From Pollenia angustigena (lineage: Eukaryota; Arthropoda; Insecta; Diptera; Polleniidae): a stretch of 64,000 bases of DNA. Position numbers and translations under genes: made by a program. Positions 45,173-57,029 of the stretch are shown here, one piece after another (the stretch's first letter is position 1; every line of letters begins with the position of its first letter). The stretch covers positions 228,275,127 to 228,339,126 of the forward strand of contig OV884056.1 in NCBI GenBank assembly GCA_930367215.1. The letters are read 5' to 3'. Under the pieces are notes generated by a model, which saw only the letters and a program-made list of their open reading frames with translations, ran no database searches and had not been told where the DNA came from.

Positions 45173-46311
45173 CTAGACCGATTTTGGATTTCAAAATCAA
45201 CTAACCATCATCACTCCTCCCTGTACCTTCCCTAAAAATTTTATGGCAATCGTTCGAGCCGTTCTCGAGTTATGGAGTGACAATCAAAATGTACACTTCT
45301 TTTTATATATGTATATAGATATAGATAAAAAAATAACACAAATTCAAAATAGTACCACTTTATTTTTAAAATAATAGACAATTACGGATTCATTTATTAC
45401 AGTTTGTGTGTTTATCACAAAAGTTACAATTGACATAAAATGCTTGGGGGTATCAAGTGCTATTTAAATTTAAATAAAGTTTAATAACTTTCACAAATAT
45501 TGTCCGATTTAAAAAAACCAAAGTTCATGTCCGTGTGACTGTCCGTCCATTCATCTGTCATATCATCATATATTCTTAATTTCTTAATAAAATAATTTGA
45601 ATACTGTTATTTTAAAATATTTACATAATCATGCCATTATAAGATTAAAAAAATAAAGAAAATGTAGTAGCTATTGATCAATATTTGAAAAAACTAAATT
45701 TTTCACTTTTGAAAAACCTTAATAACTTTTTTATTTTTTGTTCGATTTTATTAAATGAAAGCTGGTTTAACTCAAAACTAAATAACCTTTAATAGTGTGT
45801 ATACATATTGGTATGTTTCTAAGCAAACTAATTTAAAAAAATGGCACCGAAGTTGAAAATCCTTGAAAAAATAAAATTACTATCAGGGATAATTAAGAAT
45901 ATCAATGCAAAAATTTTATGCACATATCAAAGGGTGTATATATTTAGAAAGGCACATTTCTCTTCTTTCTGAAACCGTTTAAAAAATAGAAATCGGATTA
46001 AAATCAACAGAGTTACGTGTTCATAAGTACTCGAACCTACCGGGAAATGGTTTTTTCGGAATAACTCCGAAATTTGAGGGTGTTTCCGAACTTTTTAAAA
46101 TTGATTTAGATTTATGATCTACTCAATAAGGTCTATAACCTACACTAGGTCGCTTTTCAAGTATAAAAAAAAATTGCTCATTTGTAGCAGCGTGTTATTT
46201 AAGTCAAGTTTTATTAACACAATAGAAAATAATCGCATTAAGCTTAAACAATAAACCGAATTATTTTTCTAAAAGATTATCTAACAACTTATTTTTTAAT
46301 AAACACATAAT

Positions 46312-48296
46312 TGGGTAATTCACAAGGTGTGGTATCATGTTATATTGTCATAATGTTCTTACATTTTACAATAGTTTAAAAATATTGTTGTAGCTTTGTA
46401 AACCAACAGTGTCTTAAATAGAACTTTGCTTGCTGTTTATTGTGCTGTCGTAATTAATCCGAATAGACCTGCTGAAGGGCTGTGCCGAGTCGCATTAGTT
46501 TTTGTAAGCCGTAGCCGTTGATGGTATAATTTAATCCGGCTAACAGCCGAATTTAACCTGCGGCTATTTTCGCATCACTTGCGGCGTCGAATTATATCGG
46601 CTTAGGACTCTGATGTTTGGTAAACAAACAAAATAAAATTTATTTGTGATTTGCGTCTAAAAAATGGAAAATAGTTAGGAAAAATCTTATTTAATTTATA
46701 AGTGAATGAATTAGAATTAAAAAATATTTTAATTTTTAATATTTTAAAGTTTGGCATTCCGTGTGAAATTTTTTTATTATTCATCTCAGACCCCATAAAG
46801 TATATATGTATATTATGGGTCCTTGAGTAATTCTAAGCCGATTTGGCCATGTCCGTCTGTCCGTCTGTTGAAAACACGCTCACGTTCGAAAAACTCAAAA
46901 GAAATAAACAAACTTGGTGTCAAATTGCTTGTAGTTATCCTAAGCAGTTTGGGATTGAAATCCAGCACAATCGGTTCAATAATACCAGAGCTATGAATCA
47001 AAACGTGGAACCACCACCTTAAAAAAAATGGATAATTTTGTTACAAAAACTAACATAAATAGTGAAAAAATGCACAGAATGATATAAGATTTTGCAAAAA
47101 TTCGTTTTATTCAACTGGAAATCACGCTGTAAAGTTTCGTGAAGATCCGTTTATAATTTACCCTGGGCCCCATATTAACCCTACTACCGGAAACAGTATT
47201 GTGCGCCTAAAACCGTAATTAACAATGCTATCCTAATATAAATTTATACGTCACAGTTTTGTAGGACTAGAAATGACTTACGCTAGGCCCAATATAAACC
47301 CTACTCCCGGAAAACAGTTTAGTACGCCTAAAACCGTAAAAAATAATGCTATTATAGCAACATTTTGTACGTCCCAGTTTTATAGAACTTGAAATTTCGT
47401 GAAGATCGGTCCATATTTTACCCTAGGCCGCATATAAACCCTACTCCCGGAAAACAGTTAAGTACGCCTAAAACTGTAATTAACAATGATATCCTAATTG
47501 GAATTGATACGTCACAGTTTTGTAGGACTAGAAATGACACTGTGAAATTTCGTGAAGATCGGTCCATAATTTACCCTAGGCCCCATATAAAGGCCACTCT
47601 TGTTAAATAATTAAATACGCCTAAAACCGGAGCAGATATAGATATTGCGTTAACTTTCTTCCAACTTAGTTTCATATGGCCAGAAACAATGTTATGCTAT
47701 TTTGTGATATACGGTCCATAATTTACCTTAGATCCCATTTTAGCAGCCTTCTGAAATTATTGCAAACGCTTAAACTAATTGCACCGCTGTATTGAAATTT
47801 ATGTTTTTTAATACCAGAAATCACTCTGCAGACTTTTGGGATGATTGGCTCATAGCTTACTATGGCTCCAGTAAAAATTGCCCTCCTGAAAATCATTTAA
47901 GTTCGGCTTTAATTGTTACGAATCATGATATTCTACTCAAGCTATTTCAAATTTCTAAAAAAAGCATTAAACTTTCTAATTGTCGGTCAATAATTTATTA
48001 TAGGTCTAAACCGCAACCAATTTTAATGCAGATATCTGTTTTTATAAAGATAATAATAATAAATAGACATCATATAGATATTACTCCTAAAACATTTGAA
48101 TTGTCGGTGGAGGGTATCAAAGATTCGGCATAGCCGAATATAGCACTCTAACTTGTTATTTTGTATATTTGTTTTAAATCAGCTGATTTAAATTTAAAAT
48201 AGCACACTGAATTATGAGGGGTTCTGAACAACAGTCGTATTTTTCATGTTATTATTTTAAGACATATGACTTTATGACACCTTGTGATTCACCAAA
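46312..48296 (+). mobile_element. MITE with ACAAGGTGT termini, copy split by insertion
   Basis: Same family and orientation as 12085-12674. The left part (46312 to about 46739) and right part (about 48161-48296) line up with the intact copy; about 1.42 kb has been inserted between AATATTTTAATTTTTA and TTGTTTTAAATCAGCTG. Ends ATTCACAAGGTGT and ACACCTTGTGATTC are kept. This copy has lost the start-codon/splice-like feature (ATGGAAAATAG, stop). Confidence 0.85.
46740..48160 (+). mobile_element. dispersed repeat inserted in the MITE, with 130-150-bp units
   Basis: Defined by comparison with the empty MITE at 12085-12674. It contains CATGTCCGTCTGTCCGTCTG, then about four units of 130-150 bp (47135, about 47265, 47395, 47548) with TTTCGTGAAGATC, CCCCATAT, AACCCTACT and ACGCCTAAAACCG. 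It ends TCGGCATAGCCGAATATAGC then ACTCT. Frames in it are repeat-driven. This style of fly repeat is familiar to me, but its class is not settled. Confidence 0.75.
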
Positions 48297-48477
48297 TATG
48301 TATTAATTAAAAAATATGTATAAAATTTCTATGAATAATTTTTTTGTTTGCCCGTTTTAGTTCAAGAATTGCTTTGTTTGTTATGTCTTTTCTAATAATT
48401 CCAAATAAAAAATAATTTTTGCATTTTTATTTCTTGAAATTACATACCTAATTTACAAAAAAAAAAAAAAATTTTAT

Positions 48478-48585
48478 AATCGCTTAACCGATCAATTACA
48501 AAATAAACCGGTTAAACCAAAACCACGGTTAATTCATAGAGCGATTAGCCGATTAAAACAAAAGCCCGATTAAGTGAATACCCTG
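48478..48585 (-). mobile_element. orphan hAT-like end
   Basis: Inward from 48585: CAGGGTATTCACTTAATCGG then a series of TAATCGG and AACCGGTTT-type subterminal repeats. CAGGG start and repeated subterminal words are hAT-like. No partner end was found in the window. Confidence 0.4.
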
Positions 48586-48589
48586 GTGT

Positions 48590-49370
48590 AGACATCAATT
48601 TTTCAATTATTATAATTGCCCATTTCTACTATTTCCAATTAAATAAAAATTTTAATGATTTTTATTTAAAATGTCTTATTTTATTTTCTGATTCGGAAAA
48701 ATACACTTATTGTAGGGTGTGTATAAAATTTATTTTGTAAGTTTATACCATAAATTGACCATAAAAGAAAATATTGTCGGACGAAAATATCGTCTCCTAA
48801 AATCTAAAAGGCTGTAAGTTACAAAATTTTCAAAATGGACCTGTTGATTGATTATGAGGTGATTTGCCAAAATACACCATAATCAATAAAAAAATCGATT
48901 TTGAATTTTTGTCGCTTACGGCCTTTTAGATAACAACTAACGATATGTTTGTGTGGTTTTTGCTTTATAAAAAGAGCAGGTTAATTAGAAAAATATACAT
49001 ATAATTAACAAAATGACAAAAGGACGTATGAAATTGTTGGTTAGATCGTGTAGTTCAAAGACTGTTTCATCCTATTGTTCATTACATGGTCGTTAAAGGC
49101 AAAATTCGAAGTAAAATTGTCAAGTGTGCGAAAATGTCATTTGAAAAAATAGTCGACATTTGTAAGATTACACTCAGGTGACTATAAGAAAGTCAAAACT
49201 ATATTACGGTCACCTCCAATCATGTTATAGTTATAGATGGAAAAAGGGTAAATATCTATTTGATAAATACCCGGTAAATAGGGAAATTTGGGTAAGAATT
49301 GGTAAATAACCTTTGATAAAATTTATTGTTTAATTTAATCAATATAAGCTTTATCACAATTTGAAATCAT
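48590..49370. other. no gene; fragment of a foldback repeat
   Basis: About 49175-49240 echoes the 31196 foldback (GGTCACCTCCAATCATGTTA against GGTCACCTCCAACAATACTA). Otherwise AT-rich and unremarkable. Confidence 0.35.
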
Positions 49371-49374
49371 GCTT

Positions 49375-49450
49375 GCCCATGAAACCAAGCAATCCAGGCT
49401 CAATCCCTGGCAGAGTGCGAACAATTTTCATCATGGTTTTCGGGGCTTAA
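49375..49450 (+). other. possible decayed SINE head
   Basis: CCAGGCTCAATCCCTGG forms a perfect 5-bp stem with a 7-base loop and fits a B box/T-arm. No convincing A box upstream and no clear tail. An isolated T-arm-like hairpin is the alternative. Confidence 0.35.
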
Positions 49451-52400
49451 AAATTAAATAGCTTTAACCATACTCCAAACAATCCATCCGAGAAACCTTC
49501 AACTACCCCTCCCCCTGGAAAAGAGTATAATATCATGGCAAAGGTCAGCCAGCCGTCACCCTTTGGGGAAAAGGTAGGAATCAAAGATTTGTAAGGTTGC
49601 CCACCCCTACACTAAATACACGGATGGCGTTGTTTCTAGGCACCGACAGATGGCAGCCTCATTAACCAAGGGCCTGCTACAGCAGACCAATCATACATTT
49701 AGCTGAAACAACAACCGATTAACGAAGCTGTTACAAGGCAATATAACAATACTGAATGAATCGATATTTCAAGAATCAAGACAGTGAAATCTTACATGCC
49801 AAGATGCGAAAATAACAGCAACAAATCGTGTAGTATCCTAGATGCTTTTTGAAAACCATATGCTCCCAAATGGGGTACCAGAGAAAAAACAAATATAGTT
49901 AATATTAATTTCATTCAATTAATTTTAATCAAATTTCGGAATGGAGGAAAATGTAACTAAACTTATCCGTCTCAAAATCGTCGGATTTTTAACATCCATC
50001 GATTTTAAGTACACGAATTATATGAGAAGATAATCTAATACAAAACCCATGGTTTGAAGGCTTATATCAGGGCTTAAACAAAAAACTAAAATTTGTGTGC
50101 AACTTTTTGCTTTTTGAGTTGGTTTGACAGCGACTGTTTATATTTAATGATTCTGAAGTGAAAGCATTAGATTTCTTTTTTGGCCAATGCCATATGAATA
50201 AGTGAAAGAAATGGCAGTTTTTCTACTTTGACTGCAATTTCTCAAATGCTGTTTTTTATAATGTTTTAGTTATACATACCAGTTACTTTGAACATTTATG
50301 TTTATTTCGTCTTTGCAACCCCTTTTTCTCTTATTAAAAAAAATCTATTTGTTAAGTAAATTTATTTTTATTGCAATTTATATTTTTTCCTTTGTTTTTG
50401 TTATTGCTGTTTTCTTTTCAAAGCGATAATGTCATAATTTTTAAATTTCTTTTATTTGGTTTCTAGTTATTTTAACCAGCTTGATAAGAGTTTGCATGTA
50501 TAATAAACATGTGGTTAATTCACGACAACAACAACTTCAACCACAACAAATACTAGAAGGCATGGATAAAAAAAAAAGAATTTATAATAGAAACAACAAC
50601 ATTATTTTTTCTTAGTTTTGCGACAATATCAAACTTGCCATAACAACAACAGCAAATAGTAAAAACAACAACAATAGCGGCTCTAATGCAAAATGTTCTG
50701 TAGAATGTAAATCGCGTGCAAAATACCAACAATAATATTAAAACGCCTTAACATGTGTGTATGTATATTTGTTTCTGCTTAGTTTAACTTTGAGGATATT
50801 AATTGCGTGTGTGTTTGTGTGCAGGTTTTCTTTTGGATGTGTCCCGCTGCAGTTGTTTATAAAAGTAAAATATGTTTAGTGTTGGCCACTTTTAACTTAC
50901 GAACTTACACACTATTTGGTTTTTAATTTATTAGAGAACGTAACCGGAAACCCGGGGCGTATGCGTGATATTTTATTTATTTACGTTTATCATACGTACT
51001 GTGGTTCTTTCGAGGTCATTGTCTTTGAGTTATTTTTGGTATAATTAATTTTTGTTGAGTTTATAACGATAACTGTTATAAGCATGTATGTATGTGTTTA
51101 AAAAAAACATTATTATATGAAAACGTTAAATAAGCTGCAGCCTTGCAAATATTAGAATAATCCGAAAAATTTTTAATTAAAAATCAAGTTTTTGAAAAAT
51201 AACCTAGAAAATTGTTCCTTTCAAAATCAATAACTGAATGCAAAAATAAAAAAAAGATGTATTTCATATTCCAAACATACCAAGTATTTTTGTATTATTA
51301 TAAAACAAAAACAGCATGAACAGTACATTATTATTGCATTATCACTTAAACTATTGTGAACAAGAATAATGCATTATTTTTGCGTTAACAATAAGACATA
51401 TTTTGAAAAACAAACTAAAATAAAACTTGTATATTTTTTTTTTATCAGATAACAGAAATAAGCAGGGACCGTAGCAATTAAGACATTTAACATTAAAATC
51501 AATATGTACAGGGGTGTCATAGAACCCAAATTTAAAAAAAAAACTAAATTAAAAACGTTTTTTTACATTGATTGATTTTAATTTTTGGCATAAATAAAAG
51601 ATATTTTTTTTTTCATTTTACTGTTACTTTTTAAAATGTTTTATTTTATTGCTTAATAATGTCAAAAGTGCATTGCAAAATACTACGCAAAAATATCAAT
51701 AATAAACTTTAATTTCTTCCAAAAATTTTAAAACAGAAAATTAAAAATATATTTCTAAAAATAACATATTTTTCTGGAAATAAAAATTATGTGTATTTTG
51801 TTACGCAGGTACCGTGTTATTTGTGTAATCTGATAAAAAAAAATTCAAGTTTGAGTTAAGTTTGATGTTCCCATTATATTTTAGTGATCTGAATATATCG
51901 CACCTGTTCATCAAAAGTAACACAACTCAAAATTTACAAGTTTTCCGTAGAGGCAAAAAACTAATTCCGCCAATATGATGGAATTATTGTTATAAACAAA
52001 TATAATGTTATAAAGGAAACTCACTAATATTTCAATAAAATCACAAAATTTATTTCTCTTCTTCCTTTTTCCGAAATTATTACGGATTTTTGATTTAATA
52101 CAGTTTTCATGAAATTTTTTGATCTACATGTCAATATTATTTCAAGTTATGCTTATCACAACCCAAAATCAACAGCTATTGATAAACAGATTTTTAACAT
52201 GAAAACAATCACAACTCGAATTAATACAGTTTCGCTGATTCATTTGAGCACCATAACCCTTGAACACTTCAACGCAACATTCATTATACACACAAGGAAA
52301 TAAACAATAAACAGATGACTCGAAAATATCACCTTTATGAATTCGCCTTGATATTATCTCAGTATGTTTCAGTAAAATACAAATTTATTAAAAAAAAGAC

Positions 52401-52517
52401 TCATAAAGATTTCCAATATTATGTATCACAAATTTTGTTAAAACTTCAAAAAAAAAAAAAATCAACAAAATCATCAGTGCCAGTCACTTGGTACTTTTAA
52501 ATTTTGTTTTGTTTAGC
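49451..52517. other. 3 kb without a recognisable gene or repeat
   Basis: About 49450-49870 is less AT-rich. 50480-50700 is rich in CAACAA runs, and 50740-51110 holds GT runs (GCGTGTGTGTTTGTGTGC) and TATG repeats. None has a partner in the window, so this may be ordinary single-copy intron or intergene DNA. No coding signal. Confidence 0.4.
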
Positions 52518-52521
52518 AGTT

Positions 52522-53542
52522 GGGTAATTCCATGTCAAAACGACCAAGAGTGGGACACGACCCCTTCCGATTTTAATGAAATTTGGTGAGAAGGTTCCTT
52601 TTTTCTTAGAAGGAATATACATGAAAGAAAAACAATTTTAAAATTTGTTTTTCGAAAGTTTGGAGTGCCCCGGTAGGCTAGCTTGTAGCGAGCTAGTCTA
52701 TCAGCGCCAGAGTCTCTGGTTTCTTTCCTGCAGACAAGCATAGAGCTTCGCGGAATTAGCTTAAGAAATTAATAAAAAAAAATGTCATAATTTCGCAGAA
52801 TTAGCCGAATGTGTTAAGCTTATTTCTTCAATATCTCGAAAACTACTAAAGAGAATACTTGGGGCTGTACTATCTGCAAAATGTTTAATTTTAAAAACGG
52901 ACTAAGTCAAAAACATATTTTTTTATTTGACTGATTTTTTTTTGTATAATACCTCAAACTGTTCTTTAAAAATCCTGAACTTTGAAGGAGTTGTTTTTTT
53001 TCTTTTTTAAGATATGATTTTTTTCCTTTCGCAACCTTTAAAAAAATAATATTAAAATAGAATTTTAATATTGTAGTTTTGAGCAATAAGTACACTGTGC
53101 AAGTTGCAAAAAACAGACCAGCCGCGCACTTGGACTTTTACCCTAATTGGGGACGCTGAATCCAGTGGTCCTAACCGTTTTTTTTCGGTTAGCTCTAATT
53201 TTCAAGGTATACCGTTATTTCGAAAATGTAAGAGGTTGCACAGCATATATACGCGTAACTCAAAAACGGTTTAGTTTATTGAAATAACTTAAAAAACCGA
53301 AATTCGGCAATAAATAATAAAGTGGGGTTGGTCATACATTTGACCCATCTAAAAGCGTCCAACGCGCTGCAGGGGCCAAAATAAAGGATTTTATTATGCC
53401 GCAATATTTGTATGGTACAGCGCGTAGTATTTTTTTTCGTTCATATATGTGCCTTATAAGATAAAAGCAACCTACTCACCAAGTTTCATTAAATCGGAAG
53501 GGGTGGTGTCCCACTCTTGGTCGTTTTTACATGGAATTACCC
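52522..53542. mobile_element. TIR element with GGGTAATTCCATG ends and AGTT target duplication
   Basis: GGGTAATTCCATGTCAAAAC, GACCAAGAGTGGGACAC, CCCCTTCCGATTTTAATGAA at the left is mirrored at the right for about 85 bp with few differences. AGTT lies on both sides (52518-52521, 53543-53546). About 1 kb, no transposase recognised. A SINE head piece lies inside at 52666-52712. The superfamily is not assigned. Confidence 0.82.
52666..52745 (+). other. tRNA-like head fragment, relative of 91-160
   Basis: GCCCCGGTAGGCTAGCTTGT, then GAGCTAGTCTATCAGCGCC matches the minus-strand head at 160-115. The B-box half differs or is lost (CAGAGTCTCTGG follows). Inserted in, or captured by, the TIR element. 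Confidence 0.5.
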
Positions 53543-53684
53543 AGTTGTATTTTTTTTTGTAACTATTATCCTTTTCAATATCAATTACATTAACTACACC
53601 ACACACATACATTTTCTTAATTTATAAAATAAAAACTATGTGAAAAGATGTGTTAGTAATTTAGTGGGCGATTCAAGACATTGA

Positions 53685-54020
53685 TACACAGAAAGAAAAA
53701 CACTCGGGATAAATTTATCTTTTTATACTTACTTTAATCGCGTATCGTACTTAAAAATTCAAGTACGAATAACACTATACGTACTTAAATCAATCCTTAG
53801 TGGGATTATTTTAAAAAATCAATCCTGATATTTCTTGAAATAAGTATAAAATTCTTAAATCAAGTATGAAAAAGATTAAACTTGTCGTTGATAGTGCTAC
53901 TCTGAGAGTAAAATTACATAATGAGGGTTTTAATCTCATAAAATTTATTGGTCTCATCTCTCAGCATTGCATTCTTTTTTTTATGCGTGCGTAAGTGTGT
54001 GTTTTTCAAAATTTATTGTA
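53685..54020 (+). mobile_element. AT-rich foldback-like terminus
   Basis: TACACAGAAAGAAAAACACTC starts a stretch with repeated AAGTAC and CTTAAAT words. The terminus resembles those at 38762 and 39292. The right end was not found. Confidence 0.35.
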
Positions 54021-54865
54021 CAATTACAGCCAGTGCTGCCACAACCAATATCATTTTTACAACCATAATTTTGGAAAAAGTTACCAAATGTAAAAAAATA
54101 TAACCAAATTTAAAATGCCTTCTATTAATTGAGAAAATCATTTATATTTATTTAAAGTTGCAGTGTAATACAAAGGTTATTTGCACTTTATAGTAAAATA
54201 ATAATTATAAATCAAGAAAACAAAACAAGAAATATTATTCTCTTACATATTAAAAAATAACGAGAAACTTAATTAAAAGTTTATATATATTTGAGGCTTT
54301 TTTCCTAAAAAAAAAAATATATTGAAAGTTAAAAAAATTTAATATTTTTTAATATGCCAGTTATAAACAACAAAAATGGATATTTGTTTCCCGCTAAAAA
54401 TGTTATTGGGAGGACTGTAAAATGTGGCGATTTCTTAGTCCTTTTGTCGAAATTTACGTTAAGCGATAGGCAATATGCGAAACGCATTTTATGTAAATAT
54501 TTTCTAATATACATATATTTAAATAATTAAAACTTTATTCTCTTGTTTGTAAATTTTATTTCAAACTTATAATTCGTGTTATAAAGTTTCAAAATTGTTC
54601 TACGTATTTGAAATATTTTGTGAATCACTCGAATATAAACAAATTCGCCTTTCATAACGTACATTCAATGGGGAAAAAGTATATGACTGACAGTCAAAAG
54701 TTTTTTTTTACCAAATAATTATCTTAAAAAAGATCAAATAAATTTAAATACCGACAAGTTATAAACAGCCATCTCTCAAAGAAAATCCCATAAATTTGAA
54801 AATTAAATTGATAAAAAAATTATTTTTAAAAAATCTTTAAAATTCCTATGTTTATTTTCAAATAT

Positions 54866-56446
54866 GGGCATTTCCTGGGGTCACGAACGTACGTTCGTAC
54901 GCTTTTGATGTACAAATAATATAGAAAACAAGACTTTTCCTAGCATTTTTGCGATTCGATAGCATTTGGGTAGCTCTATGTTTAGTACAAAAGAGTTATA
55001 AACGTGTGGTCACGAACGTACGCAAAATAGAAGTCAACTTCGGCTGACAGTTGTGAAATGTAAAAATCTGCGTAATGAGGCGGAATTTTCAAAAGTGATT
55101 AATTTATTTTAAAAGTGTATTAATGTAGGTCTTCATCCAGTATGTACAAAATAAAAAACCTCTCTTGGTTTTTATTTAATTGGCTTATGTACAGGTCGCG
55201 AACGCACGGATCGCGAACGTACGATTTTTCCATATGTTTTTTTATTATTATCACTATATGCATTTTCCCATAAATGTCTTCAAATTTCCTGTACAAAAAA
55301 AAACTTAATACACCTTTTACAATTGATTGTTATGGAGAGATTATGAAGAAAGAGTGTAAACATATCATATTTTTTGCATGTAAAATAAGTATATTAAAAT
55401 GTCTTTAGAAGTAAAGCGTGATCCATTTCGAGGTTCCCTACTTTTTTAAAGAAAAAAATACAGAAAATTCAAATTTAATGGGGAGTGTTTATTATCATTT
55501 GAAAGAACATTCTTCGGCATTTATTTTTTAAAGATTATTTCTATCAAATGTTGGCCGTTGCTACGTCGCAGATGGTCCATCCGTTGAGTCCAATTTTCGA
55601 TGACTCGTTCGAGCATTTCGACTGGTAACTGGCGAATGACACGCGTGATGTTTTCCTCCAAGGCCTGAATCGAAGCGGGTTTGTCCGCATAAACTTTAGA
55701 CTTTACATATCCCCACAGGAAAAAGTCTAACGGTGTGATATCACACGATCTTGGTGGCCAATCGACTGGCCCAAAACGTGAAATTATATGCTTACCGAAG
55801 TGTGCTCTCAATAAATCCATTGATTGATGCGATGTGTGGGAAGTGGCGCCGTCTTGCTGAAACCAAATGTCGCCGAGATCACGAGCTTCAATTTCAGGCA
55901 CCAAATAGTCGGTTATCATGGCACGATAACGGTCGCCATTGTCTGCGAAAAGCGCCAAATCGACTCTCCATGGTCTTCGTGTACACTCTCAGCTACGGCC
56001 GCTATATTTTTTCTTCACAGCGTGCTGGACTTGGTCTATTCGGTCGAATATTATCCAGTAATGAATGCTGGGTTTCAAAATGGTTGATAGTGTTGCGAAT
56101 AGTAAGCTCAGTAGGCCGATTATGTATACCATAAGTTGAGCGAAGTGCACGAAACAAATTCCTCACAGAACGTGAATTTTCGTAATAAAGTTGAACGATT
56201 TGTAAACGTTGTTCAGGCGTAAGGCTATTGAAAAAAGTATCTCTCTTGGATCACCGTTAGAAAATACTGGAAATTATAAAATTTTCCAGTTTCCAGCCCA
56301 ATTTCCTCAAGTAAAACAGCTCAGATATACTAGGAAACCATTCTTTTATAAGAACATAGACTTTTTTTCTAATAATAAACAATAAAAGACGATGATAATC
56401 AACATTTTACTTTTTTATCCTGGCAGACCATTCTGGGGAAATGCCC
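54866..56446. mobile_element. TIR element with GGGCATTTCC ends and CGAACGTACG repeats
   Basis: ATAT then GGGCATTTCCTGGGG at the left; GGAAATGCCC then ATAT at the right. The right 115 bp also occur inverted at 23100-23212, which supports a real element end. The left half contains CACGAACGTACG or GCGAACGTACG four times (54882, 55011, 55197, 55213), a striking CG-rich word in AT-rich DNA. It encloses the DD41D mariner. Ends are short, so the boundaries are provisional. Confidence 0.5.
55414..56257 (-). pseudogene. DD41D-type mariner element, internally deleted
   Basis: Left end AAGCGTGATCCATTTCGAGG after TA; the right end, read inward, keeps only about ACGGTGATCC. On the minus strand: DNA-binding block (LTPEQRLQIVQLYYENSRSV, FRALRSTYGIHNRPTE), a small frameshift, then AAVAESVHEDHGESIWRF. 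This joins directly to the last 145 residues: second Asp in IWFQQDGATSHT, PPRSCDITPLDFFLWGYVKS with the third Asp 41 residues later, and a conserved WTQRMDHLRRSNGQHL end. About 100 central residues with the first Asp are missing. No in-frame ATG. The DD41D spacing fits the rosa-like Tc1/mariner branch. Confidence 0.9.
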
Positions 56447-57029
56447 ATATGTATTTCAATATCCTTTTGGAAAAAACCTAAATTTAGAACATTAAACAAA
56501 TTTTTAAGTTTTCAGAAATACTAAAACGACTTTTGTGTAATTTTTCAGTAATTTTCTGATATTGATTCCGCATGATTTTATGCACTTCCTACTTTAAGTA
56601 CTACTAATCTTTACTACTTTTAAAATCAATAAACACTACGCTCATTTAAAAAAATTATTTTAAAATCTCCATTGATTAAAACTTCATTTAAGAACATGGC
56701 GTTTTTAATACAAAAATCACAAATGGTAATATTTTCTTATCAAAAATCTTAAAAAAATATTTGGTTGCTGTTTTCAAAGGGATTATTTGTTTTCGACAAA
56801 TTATAAAAAACTTCCGTTCATTGGAAACAAATATTGAAAAAATCGTAGTACACAGTACAAATTATTCGAGCTCGTTAATAATTGTATCAAGAAAAAAAAT
56901 ATTCGTGCGTATTATTATTTTAGAAAAAAGTAACCAAAATGAAAAAAATATTCACATCTCCACATTGAAAAAAAATATAACCAATTTTGGTTAGAAATAA
57001 CCAAAAACGGCAGCTCTGATTACAGCTGC

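Larger units (their letters stand above)
42477..46195 (-). mobile_element. element with about 600-bp inverted repeats and a Cys-rich gene remnant
   Basis: Left arm 42477-43088 and right arm 45563-46195 are near-identical inverted copies. Checkpoints: ACCTAGTGTAAGTTGTAG / ACCTAGTGTAGGTTATAG, GAGTAGATCATAAATC, TTATGAACACGTAACTC, CATACCAATATGTATACACA, TTGATCAATAGCTACTAC. The arms abut the stop codon of the gene remnant at 43091, so the gene is internal and oriented outward to the left. The other half of the centre is filled by a dispersed repeat (43831-45172). Very long, similar arms imply a fairly recent transposon. The superfamily is not one I can name. Confidence 0.85.
54031..57018. mobile_element. 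hAT-type element with perfect 8-bp target duplication
   Basis: Ends CAGTGCTGCCACAACCAAT and, inward from 57018, CAGAGCTGCCGTTTTTGG. ATTACAGC is exact on both sides (54023-54030, 57019-57026). AACCAAA/TTTGGTT-type words repeat near both ends. The 3 kb are mostly AT-rich filler plus nested elements at 54866-56446 and 55414-56257. No hAT transposase recognised. Confidence 0.88.

Noticed and set aside
47389..48133. Frames of 73 and 113 residues with repeated FREDRSI-type words
   Set aside because: The protein repetition follows the 130-150-bp DNA units of a dispersed repeat. No known domain, and the units differ by frame-breaking lengths.
55751..56134. Plus-strand frames of 127 and 87 residues
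   Set aside because: Both are shadows of the minus-strand DD41D transposase.
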